Source: Congeria kusceri (taxonomy: Eukaryota; Mollusca; Bivalvia; Myida; Dreissenidae). Taken from it: DNA of 64,000 nt. Positions 12,716 through 21,094 of this stretch are shown here, piece after piece. The position numbers and the translations under genes were made by a program. Under the pieces are notes generated by a model, which was not told the DNA's origin, ran no database searches, and was given only the letters and a program-made list of their open reading frames with translations. Numbering within the stretch: the first letter of the stretch is position 1; each line of letters opens with the position of its first letter. Where the stretch lies: the NCBI GenBank assembly GCA_027627225.1, contig JAPFQT010000035.1:1093501-1157500 (forward strand), written 5' to 3'.

Positions 12716-12910
12716 AAAAGTGATATGTAATGTATTCTCATGCTTTACACAAATAATTTAAATCGTAGTTATACATAACAGTGAATTGTACTGTATTCTC
12801 ATGTTTTACAAAAATAATATATATTTAAGAATTATGTGAAAGCCATCGGTACTGTATTCTCATGCTTTGCAAACATTATATCTAAGTTAAACATTTAAGT
12901 GATATGCACA
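12700..12910 (+). repeat. ~60-bp tandem repeat, about three units
   Basis: GTATTCTCATGCTTTAC-like cores at about 12,733, 12,793 and 12,853, with TAGTTATACATAA(A/C)AGTGA in the first two units. A related core (GTATTATCATGCTTTACAAA) lies outside the array at about 12,545. Confidence 0.7.
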
Positions 12911-12999
12911 GCATTCATAAAAGTGACCTGTCCTGCATATAATTTAATAAAATAGCATTAATCAACATGTACTGACAGTATTTGTCATTTCAAAAGCTC

Positions 13000-13385
13000 T
13001 ACATCCATAAGCAGCTAGTAACTTGATAGTATTTAAATTCTATGAGAAAAATAACTCTGTAGCTTTTAACATTGAGATTACCAACACCTTGTGCCAAGTA
13101 GACATGATAGAATCCCAATGATTTTAGAATACATTTCACTTGACTTGCACAGTTGGTTTTTAGGGGATTACTTTCAATATCGTCTAGCATAATTTTCTAT
13201 ATCATTTTAATGAATTTATGTTCTGGATCACAGATCACCTTAAACCAGTACTTTATCATATTCATTTTACTCCTAGTTAAAAAGTCAAGTATCCCTGTCT
13301 CCGATAATATAAAGTCATTATGTGTGCTGATTTTGACACTTATTTGTCCTTCACCATTTAATAACATATTTTAAATTAAAATAAG
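13000..13385 (-). pseudogene. LINE ORF2 relic, C-terminal part
   Basis: Read on the minus strand, translation gives a recognisable LINE ORF2 C-terminal region: an ILDFLTRSKMNMIKYWFKVI-like segment, one stop, then NCASQVKCILKSLGF and a VYLAQGVGN segment, comparable with the WANKINEILTSVNLSHLW region of the LINE at 31-37 kb. In-frame stops and divergence mark it as dead. It lies inside the TIR transposon and belongs with the two pieces at 13,440-14,065. Confidence 0.7.
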
Positions 13386-13439
13386 TAATGTTATTGTTGT
13401 TTTATTGCCATTAAAATGGCATGTGATTACATTTTAAGG

Positions 13440-13699
13440 GATACTTTGGTACAGAATATATAGACTCGGTATTCGAGGACGACGTTTTACAGTTATAAAA
13501 GCAATGTATACTCATGTGTACACAAAAGTAAGTCACCATAATGATATCGGAACTGCATTTGAGTCATTTAGGTCTAAGATAAGGCGAGTGTTTTGTTCCA
13601 GATTTTTTTTTGTATATCACTGACATGGAGCATATATTGTACTCAAAAGGTGCAAGTGGTATTAATATAGGCATGTTAAAATGCTTCCTACTCATGTAT
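13440..13699 (+). pseudogene. LINE reverse-transcriptase relic, inverted middle piece
   Basis: Read on the plus strand: WYRIYRLGIRGRRFTVIKAM (the helix after motif A), a degraded QG motif B area, then LYITDMEHILYSKGASGINI and LLMYAEK, where a LINE would have LLxYADD. It is in the opposite orientation to the pieces on both sides. The junction with the minus-strand piece near 13,698 is abrupt. Non-functional. Confidence 0.7.
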
Positions 13700-14065
13700 G
13701 CGGAAAAGGGCAAATACGTCATCTGTTGTTACCATTTTCGCTCGCATTCAGCTTGTGCTTCCAGCAAAACATGGTAATTTTCAGCCCAGTTTGATTGCCT
13801 ATTTTTAATCAAATTTGTAAACAATGCACCTATAACACTGAACATAGTTATCATTCTAAAACTATTTGGGTCATTTAAATCTCCTTTCTTATGTATAGGT
13901 ACAATATGACATTCGGTCCATTTATCTGGAAAAGTTTACATTAATGATTGCAAAAACATTAATTGATCAGTACGTTTTTACATAAAATATTGCCAACTTT
14001 ACTGATTTTTTCTACATTCTTAACCAAATTTATACTAATTTTGCCAAATAATTGCCATTAGGACT
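13690..14065 (-). pseudogene. LINE reverse-transcriptase relic, fingers region
   Basis: On the minus strand: FPDKWTECHIVPIHKKGDLN, then DPNSFRMITMFSVIGALFTN, EAQAE and, after a frameshift, TTDDVFALFR. This is the fingers domain before motif A of a LINE reverse transcriptase (compare IPIYKNKGDPKDPNNYRPIT in the 31-37 kb LINE). No endonuclease domain precedes it, so the relic is 5' truncated. Confidence 0.75.
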
Positions 14066-14309
14066 CGTTTGTAACAGCGCATTATACATACAAAATATAA
14101 TTGTATCTTGTGCGATATTATAAATGTTAAAACTTACTTTTAAAGATACGAGTTTTGTAAATAAATTATGGTAATAAGCAATTTGTCCGAAATGTTTTCT
14201 CTGAAATTTGATTTATCATCTGCAAAAGGGTTTACCGACGTACAGGGGGTGATCGTTGTGCAAGTTATATCTACACACATACATTTTAAAGTTTTCACGA
14301 GCCATTTCA

Positions 14310-14425
14310 AATGTCAGTGATTTACATGGTATGGTGTCCGCCTTTCGAACTGAAGGTCCCGAGTTGGATCCCAAGTACTGGTTCTACCCACGGACTCGAA
14401 CGTGACTCCATAAGCCATGCATCTC
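14310..14425 (+). mobile_element. tRNA-derived SINE, copy 3 of 6 (deleted)
   Basis: TGGTATGGTGTCCGCCTTTC and GAGTTGGATCCC (B box), then directly AAGTACTGGTTCTACCC: about 40 bp between B box and body, present in other copies, is missing. Lies just outside the right end of the transposon, where unit 1 has its SINE. Confidence 0.7.
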
Positions 14426-14639
14426 AATACGCCCCTGTCTTTCCACATATTCGATCGAATATAAATAGGTTTAAACTAATGTACGTTAAATCAGTTGTTT
14501 CCTGCGCATGCGTCATTCGTCATTGTTTTCATGGAGGCAAGATCGTCGCTGCCATCTAGCTCGGGTTGCCATCTGCATCTAGCGCTATGGACTGCATCGT
14601 CTGAAAATTCTTATGAACATAATAAAATCAGACTTAACT

Positions 14640-15065
14640 CCTGATGTCGACGGCATTGGTTTCTTGTTGTTTTCTTCATCTAGCATGGATCGTTGTCGGC
14701 ATTCACCCCTGGTTGTCTCCGACACAGAACTCTTGGTTGTCAGCAGGTTACCCTAAAATTCTCATCAACAATGTAAAAATTAAACTTAGCTTGAATTGTC
14801 GTCGCCACCTATTGTCGTCTGCATCAAACTCTGGTTGTTATTTTTGCACATGGTTGTTGTCTGCATCAAATGGTGTTTTTATTTTCATCCAGCTCTGGTT
14901 TCCGGCATTAATCTCTGAAAATAATCATTACAATTATAAAAAAGACTCACCTTGGACCATCGTCGCATGTATCGAGCATTTGACTGTCGCCTTCATCGGA
15001 CTCTGCTGTCGCCGGCATGGAGCAAAACTGAGCTTGGGGTGTCGTCGGAATCGGGCTAGGAGAAA
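14640..15065 (+). repeat. Degenerate 23-bp repeats
   Basis: Loose copies of TGGTTGTCGTCTGCATCAAA (for example near 14,816, 14,855 and 14,690), the probable source motif of the ordered 23-bp arrays. The 189-codon frame over it is a by-product. Confidence 0.55.
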
Positions 15066-15620
15066 GGGCACTTCTGTAGCATACCATTCACTCAGTGGAC
15101 AACACGTCAGATATCACGCTGAAATAAAAAAAATAATCTATAAATACATATTATATTTAATTGCATGCCACAGTGTTGTATTAGTCTGGCTGTATTTTGT
15201 TCATGTTCTTTAGAACATTATTAATATACAATTTATTATTATGATAATTATTATAATTAACGAAAATGGCAGCTCGTAACATATTGGACGCAAGTATCAA
15301 CAGATTTTTTCAACCCCAAAAATTTAATTGTTAGAAAAGACTCGTATTCATTCCATTGAACTCCCAGGTCATGACCCTGGCAAGCCAGACGGCAGGATGG
15401 GGGCGCCCTTTCCGTCTTGACGCCTGATTTGACCGGGCCTTGGGTTGAGAATTCACATAAACAAACACTCCTCTTTTCCGACAAGATAAAATCAGTTTTA
15501 ATGTTAATAACTCAGATAAATGTCACCAATCTATAAACAATTGTTTACACCCCGATGCCGCCAAATTTGTGAGTTAAAGCTGCCATTTGGTCGCACAAAG
15601 CAATTTAGAAAGTTTATATT

Positions 15621-15839
15621 TAACGGTTTAATGGAGGCCGCAATGGTGTTATGGATATGGTGTCCGCCATGCGTTAGGGAGGTCATGAGTTCGATCCCTA
15701 CTCAACGAGCGTTCGAACAATCTTTCTCAAAAGACACCAAGTTCTGGTTCTTCCCAGGAATGGACTTGAGCATGACTCAATAAGCCTATGGCTTTCGACA
15801 CAATCGAGCTAAAATAATTACGTTTAAACTAACGGATTA
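15621..15839 (+). mobile_element. tRNA-derived SINE, copy 4 of 6, with TSD
   Basis: Best-preserved copy: element 15,631-15,829 (199 bp) beginning ATGGAGGCCGCAATGG, with TGGTGTCCGCCATGCG, B box GAGTTCGATCCC, body AAAGACACCAAGTTCTGG, 3' GACACAATCGAGCTAAAATA. Flanked by TAACGGTTTA (15,621-15,630) and TAACGGATTA (15,830-15,839), 9/10 identical. The paralogous segment near 22,338 has TAACGTAATA without the SINE. This fixes the family's ends. Confidence 0.9.
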
Positions 15840-16180
15840 AAACATTCAACGCTGAAGACGTCACACTTTCTAGTTAAAATTTATTCAACATTTTCCTAAA
15901 TAATGATTTTTTATTTTTTATTTGAGAGGCAGTGATTTTAATACAAACTTTGACTTGCAAATTACGTGAATACGTGATGTCGTTCTGACTTATCTGGTGC
16001 TGGTATCAAATAGCAACCGGACTCGTTCCCGCAATAGTTTGGAAACATGAGCAACGTTGAACCGCGAATGTGTCTGCACGAGATCGATGAAACGTGTCAA
16101 CTTGGCTGCCCAAAGACTGAAACCGGAAGAAAGCTTCTAAAGGACAAAAAAAAGAAATAACCAATTTTTCAGGAGTATTC

Positions 16181-17056
16181 AAACAAGAGCTGTCAGAGGA
16201 CAGCGCGCTTGACTATTCTAAGTTTTTCAGTTGGTACATATTTTGGATAGTGGAAGGGGCATACATTTGTTAAAATACAAAACTTTTAAGTGAAAACTTG
16301 TATAGTTTATAACTTTTTGGATCAAAAATCTTTGTAAAAAGTGTGCATAACTCTGTCAAAATACAAAACAGAGTTATGGGTAATGTTGCCCCTAATGCTA
16401 GAGTTGATGACAAAGGTAAGTTCCAAGTTTCAAGTGAATACCTTATGTAGTTTTGAAGTTTCAAAACCTTTGAATATAAACTTTTTTAACCAGAAAATCT
16501 ATGTGAAAAAGGGGCATTAGTCTGTCAAAATACAAAATTGAGTTATGGGTAATGTTGCCCCTGATACTAGAGTTGTTGACAAAGGTTAGTTTCAGGTGAA
16601 TAACGTACGTAGTTTTGAAGTAACAAGACTTTTGAATATAAACTTTAAACAGAAAATCTAAGTGAAAAGAGGGCATAACTGTCAAAATACAAAATAAGAG
16701 TTATGAGTAATGTTGCCCCTGATACTAGAGTTGATGAAAAAGGTTAGATCCAAGTTTCAAGTGAAAAGCTTATGTAGTATTGAAGTTACCAAACTTTTGA
16801 ATATCAACTTTAACCAGAAAATCTAAGTGAAAAAGGGACATAACTCTTTCAAAATACAAAACAGTGTTATGGGGAATGTTGTCCCTGATACTGGAGTTGA
16901 TGACAAAGGTATATTCCAAGTTTCAATTGAATAACTGATGTAGTTTTGAAGTTACAAGACTTTAGAATAAAAACTTCAACCAATTCAGACGCGGACGCGG
17001 ACGCCGACGCCGGGGGTAGTAGGATAGCTCACCTATTCTTCGAATAGTCGAGCTAA
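16181..17056 (+). mobile_element. AAGAGCTG-family non-autonomous element, copy 1
   Basis: Starts AAACAAGAGCTGTCAGAGGA with a 5' hairpin (GCTGTC-AGAG-GACAGC), then CGCTTGACTATTC. Interior holds about four ~156-171 bp units (AAAATACAAAACAGAGTTAT recurs near 16,356, 16,527, 16,683, 16,853). It then has GACGCGGACGC-rich sequence, a 3' hairpin CTATTC-TTC-GAATAG, and ends GTCGAGCTAA. The minus-strand frames at 16.3-16.7 kb are translations of the units. Structure fits pearl/Helentron-derived (HINE) elements of bivalves; this is inference. Confidence 0.8.
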
Positions 17057-17059
17057 TAA

Positions 17060-17945
17060 AACTGTTTTTGTCTTGTGCCGAAACACAATTTTTTATTGCC
17101 GTATGGAGAGCAGGAAAATATAGTGTACAGCAAACAATATATTATGAACAACATTTACTATATTTTACGTTCTGTTTTTGTTGCGTTATTGTACTTAACT
17201 GGTCGCTTGCGCAATCGTCGGCAACGGGGTGTGATTGTCCTATGGAAAGGGACGTGGTTGTCCTATGCAACGGGGCGTGGTTGCCGTCGGCAACGGGGCA
17301 TGCTTGTCCTATGCAACGGGACGTGGTTGTCCTATGCAACGGGGCTTGGTTGTCCTCTGTAACGGGGCGTGGTTGTCCTCAGCAACGGGGTGTGGTTGTC
17401 TTCGGCAACTGGGTGTGGTTGTCCTCGGCAACGGATGTGGTTGTCCTCGGCAACGGGGTGTGGTTGTTTTCAGCAACGGGGTGCGATTGTCCTCGGCAAC
17501 GGGGTGTGATTGTCGTCGGCCAGGGGATGTTGTTGACGTCGGCCAGGGGGTGTTCTTGTCGTCGGCAACGGGGTATTTTTGATTTCGGTAAAGGGGTGTG
17601 GTTGTCCTCAGCAATATGGCGTGGTTTTCTTCGGCAACGGGGAGTGGTTGCCCTCGGCAACGGGGTGTGGATGTCCTCGGCAACGCGGTTTGGTTGTTTT
17701 CGGCAACATTGTGTTGTTGTCCTCGGTAATGGGGTGTGGGTGTCGTCGGCAACGGGGTGTGGTTGTCCTCGGAAACAAGGCGTTGTTGTCCTCGGCAACG
17801 GAGTGTTGTTGTATTCGGCAACGGGGTATTGTTGTCCTTGGCAACGGGGTGTTGTTGTCCTCGGCAACGGGATCTTGCTGTCGTGGTCTGCATTGGGATC
17901 GGATTGTCGTCTGAAACAAGCTGATGTGCATTCATATGAATAATA
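17060..17945 (+). repeat. 23-bp minisatellite array 2 with leader
   Basis: A ~150 bp leader ending TTAACTGGTCGCTTGCGCAA (similar to 18,040-18,200), then about 29 tandem units near TGTGGTTGTCCTCGGCAACG plus GGG, from about 17,215 to 17,900. Because 23 is not a multiple of three, every frame runs through three registers, giving long open frames on both strands (up to 291 codons). I treat these as artefacts. Confidence 0.9.
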
Positions 17946-18029
17946 ATAATAAATTATTTTTATACAAATGTTTTAATATTTTAACCTTAAAGAATAACTG
18001 ACGATTTTTTAACTTGATTTTTTAAATGA

Positions 18030-19570
18030 AACTATCAGAAAACAATGTATGAGGATTTTTTTTTCTTTCGCCAAAACAAAGTAATATTGTATAGCAGGAT
18101 AATATATTGTACACTAAAACATGATAAAATTTACGGTATTTGTTCTTACGTTCTATTGTATTGCTGTTCTATTATTGTACGTAGCTGGTCGCTTCCGCAT
18201 GCGTCATTGTATGCCGTCTGCACGGAGTTCCGACTGTCCACTGCATCGTACACAGGTAGTCTAAATCGAAGTTGTTCGTCTTCGTCAACGGGGCGTATTT
18301 GTTGTTGACAACAGGGTGTCGTTGTTGTTGGCAACGGGATGTTGTTGTTGACATCAGGTTGTTGTTGTTGTTGGCAACGGGGTGTGTTGTTGGCAACGGG
18401 GTGTTGTTGTTTTCAGCAACGGAGTGAGGCTCTCATCGGCAACGGGGTGTTGTTGTTGACAAAGGGTGTTGTTGCTGATAACAGTGTTTTGTTGTCCTTG
18501 GCAACGGGGTATTAGTAACGGGGACTTGTTATTGGCGACGGAGTGTGGTTGTCCATGGTAACGGGGTGTGTTTGCCCTGTTTAACGGGGTATTGTTGTCC
18601 TCGGTAAAAGAGTGTTGTTGTTGGTAACGGGGTGTTGGAAAGGAGGTGTTGTTATCCTTGGTAACGTGGTGTTGTTGTCATCGGCAACTGGGTGTTGTTA
18701 GTAACGGCCTGTTGTTGGCAACGGGGTGTTGTTTTCCTTAGTAACGGGGTGTGGTTGTCCTAGGTAACGTGATGTTGTTGTTTTTGGCAACGGAATTGTG
18801 TTGTCCTCGGCAAAGGGGTGTTGTTGTTGTTGGCAACGGGATACTATTGTACTCGGCAACAGGTTGTTGTTGTTTTTGGTAACTGGGTGCTATTGTTGGC
18901 AACGGGGTTTTGTTGTCGTCGGCAACGGGGTGAGGTTGTCCTAGGCAGCGGAGTGTTTTTGCTGTAAGCGACGGGTGTGGATGTCCTCGGTAACGGGGTG
19001 AGGTTGTCCTCGGTAACGGGGTTTGGTTGTCCTCGTATCGGGGTGTGGTTGTCCTCGGTGACGGGGTGTGGTTGTCCTCGGTAACAGGTGTAGATTTCCT
19101 CGGTAACAGGGTGTAGATGTCCTCGGTAACGGGGTGTGGTTTTCCTAGGCAGCGGGGTGTGTTTGCTGTTGGCAACGGGGGGTGGTTGTCCTCAGTAACA
19201 GGGTGTGGATGTCCTCGGTAACGGGGTGTGGTTGTCCTCGGTAACGGGGTGTGGTTGTCCTCGGTAACGGCGTGAGGTTGTCCTCGGTAACGGGGTGTGG
19301 TTGTCCTCGGTAACGGGGTGTGGTTGTCCTCGGTAACGGTGTGTGGTCGTCCTCGGTAACGGGGTGTGGTCGTCCTCGGTAACGGGGTGTGGTTGTCCTC
19401 GGTAACGGGATATGGTTGTCCTCGGTAACGGGATGTGGTCGTCCTCGGTAACGGGGTGTGGTCGTCCTCGGTAACGGGGTGTGGTCGTCCTCGTTAACGG
19501 GGTGTGGTCGTCCTCGGTAACGGAGTGTGGTTGTCCTCGGGAACGGGGTGGGATTGTTGTCTGTCTAAAG
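18030..19570 (+). repeat. 23-bp minisatellite array 3 with leader
   Basis: Leader (18,040-18,260) with GTAGCTGGTCGCTTCCGCAT and GCGTCATTG (module A remnant), then a variable part (18,280-19,000, with TTGTTGTT-expanded units) and a homogeneous part (19,000-19,560). GTCCTCGG anchors at 19,211, 19,234 and 19,257 give exactly 23 bp. The homogeneous end suggests recent expansion there. Confidence 0.9.
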
Positions 19571-20129
19571 GGTGCTACAAAGGCTTCTAAAATATAATAC
19601 ATTAAACTTTATCATAATAGGCAAACTAGAGTGGTAACAATCAAAGTTACAATACTTTTTTTCAAAAGGTTTTTTTCTACTGACCGTTACCACCGCTCAG
19701 TATCTTTAAATGTATGACCAAACAATCACAAACTAGTGAAGTTAAACGTATTGAATAAAGATAATTATCTTCCACAAAGCAATGATTTTATTATGTATAA
19801 TCACGCGAAAAACAGCTTAAAATTTAGAGAAAAAAAAAACGTTACCGTCCACGCTAGTCGAATCAATTGGGTTTTCATGATCGTGATGTCCTCCATTGGT
19901 TTCCTGCGCATGCTTCATGGTCGTCACGGAAGAAAGTGCGTCGTCTGCAACCAGCTCTGCATTGACGTCTGCAATGTTTAAAAGCAGGCCGTATACCAAA
20001 TAGTTTGTTTATTTTCGTCAACAATCACAAAAACCTACTAAAACTGGAAATATATCAACCGTTACTGCCATTCAATAACTTGTTCACTTTAAATGAATTA
20101 CAATTTAAATAATCGCATCCTTAGTAAAA
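19571..20129. other. Spacer with one module A copy
   Basis: Only recognisable content is module A at about 19,885-19,985 (TTTCCTGCGCATGCTTCATG, then GTCGTCTGCAACCAGCTCTG). The 81-codon frame across it is incidental. Confidence 0.5.
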
Positions 20130-20972
20130 ACAAAAACAAAATATAATTGTCACATGAGTGACGGATATACCCTCACAATATGTCCTTGTCACAAAACTAT
20201 GGCATCCATTTGAAAGAAATGGACAGAGAGAGAATGCTTTAATTTGTGAATGGTCAACAGTGTATTTGGAAAAATTTAATTTCAGTAGCAGCCAAAACTC
20301 TGTCAACATTTAGTGGTTTGTAACCAAAGTTGAACATGATCTGTATTTTATGATGTTACACCTATGTACCAAAAATAATTTAAATATGTGAAGCCTTTCG
20401 CGAGTTATTGTCCATGCTTTCGGAAATTTAAGTCAAAAAGGGGGGCTATAACTGTGTCAAAATTTAGTGGTTTGTAACCAAAGTCAAACTTTACCTGTAT
20501 TTTATGATGCTACACATGTGTTCCAATAATTATATAAATATGTCAAGCTATTATCGAGTTATTGCCAAGAAACCAAGTTTTTAGGGAATTTATGTCAAAT
20601 AAAGGGCCATAACTCTGTCAAAATTTAGTTGTTTGGAACCAAAGTCAAAAATGACCCGTATTTTATGATGCTTTACATGTATACCAAAAATTATTTGAAT
20701 ACATCAAGCCATTCTTGAGTTATCGTCCGGAAATCATGTTTTTAGGGAATTTTAAGGCGAAAAGGGGCCATAACTCTGTTAAAATTTAGTGGTTTGTAAC
20801 CATCATCGAACTTGACCTGTATTCTATGATGTTACACATATGTACCAAAATTTATTTGAATATGTCAAGCCTTTCTTGAGTTATCATCCGGAAACCAAAA
20901 ACCAACAGACCGACGGACCGACAGACCGACAAGCTCACTCCTATATCCCCCCAGTTTGTGGGGGTATAAAAA
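20130..20972 (+). mobile_element. TATACCC-family non-autonomous element
   Basis: Begins AAACAAAATATAATTGTCAC with a 5' hairpin GTCAC-ATGA-GTGAC (20,149-20,162) and TATACCC (20,166-20,172). Tandem units of ~154-162 bp follow (TTTAGTGGTTTGTAACC-like cores near 20,304, 20,459, 20,620, 20,782). Then GACCGACGGACCGACAG, a 3' hairpin CCCCC-AGTTTGT-GGGGG, and GGGTATAAA, the complement of TATACCC. Same plan as the AAGAGCTG family with different sequence. Confidence 0.75.
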
Positions 20973-21094
20973 AACGATTTAATCGATAGAAGCATAATGT
21001 TGTTCTTCCGCAACTCAATGCCTACATTTTTATATCACGCGAAAAAAAACACTATTTACTGCCCAAAGTCATCGAATCATTTTTTTTTTGTCAT

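Larger units (their letters stand above)
11797..14251. mobile_element. DNA transposon with 60-bp TIRs and 5-bp TSD
   Basis: The ends 11,797-11,856 and 14,192-14,251 are inverted copies, 55 of 60 bases identical by eye, starting CACCCCCTGTACGTCGGTAA. ATCGT flanks both sides (11,792-11,796 and 14,252-14,256). The related unit at 11,191 has one uninterrupted ATCGT and continues into sequence homologous to what lies right of the insertion, so the empty site is visible. No transposase is readable inside: the interior holds tandem repeats and a broken LINE. It is therefore a non-autonomous or decayed element. I do not assign a superfamily from the 5-bp TSD alone. Confidence 0.85.
14480..16140 (+). 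repeat. Segmental duplication, copy 1
   Basis: Ordered blocks shared with 21,095-23,105: module A (TTTCCTGCGCATGCGTCATT, 14,498), degenerate 23-mers, a ~130 bp block around CATGACCCTGGCAAGCCAGA (15,366), GAGTTAAAGCTGCCATTT, CACACTTTCTAGTTAAAA, then AATAGCAACCGGACTCGTTC and GGAAGAAAGCTTCT. Copy 1 has a SINE that copy 2 lacks. Copy 2 has a 451 bp element that copy 1 lacks. No coding potential apart from incidental frames (14,644-15,213; 15,257-15,484 minus). Confidence 0.75.

Noticed and set aside
17068..17943. 291-codon open frame (and several others on both strands) in 17.1-17.9 kb
   Set aside because: It is the three-register translation of a 23-bp minisatellite; both strands are open equally and no domain is present.
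18738..19602. 136- and 145-codon minus-strand frames rich in Pro/Thr/Arg
   Set aside because: Translations of the 23-bp array, with no start or splice context.
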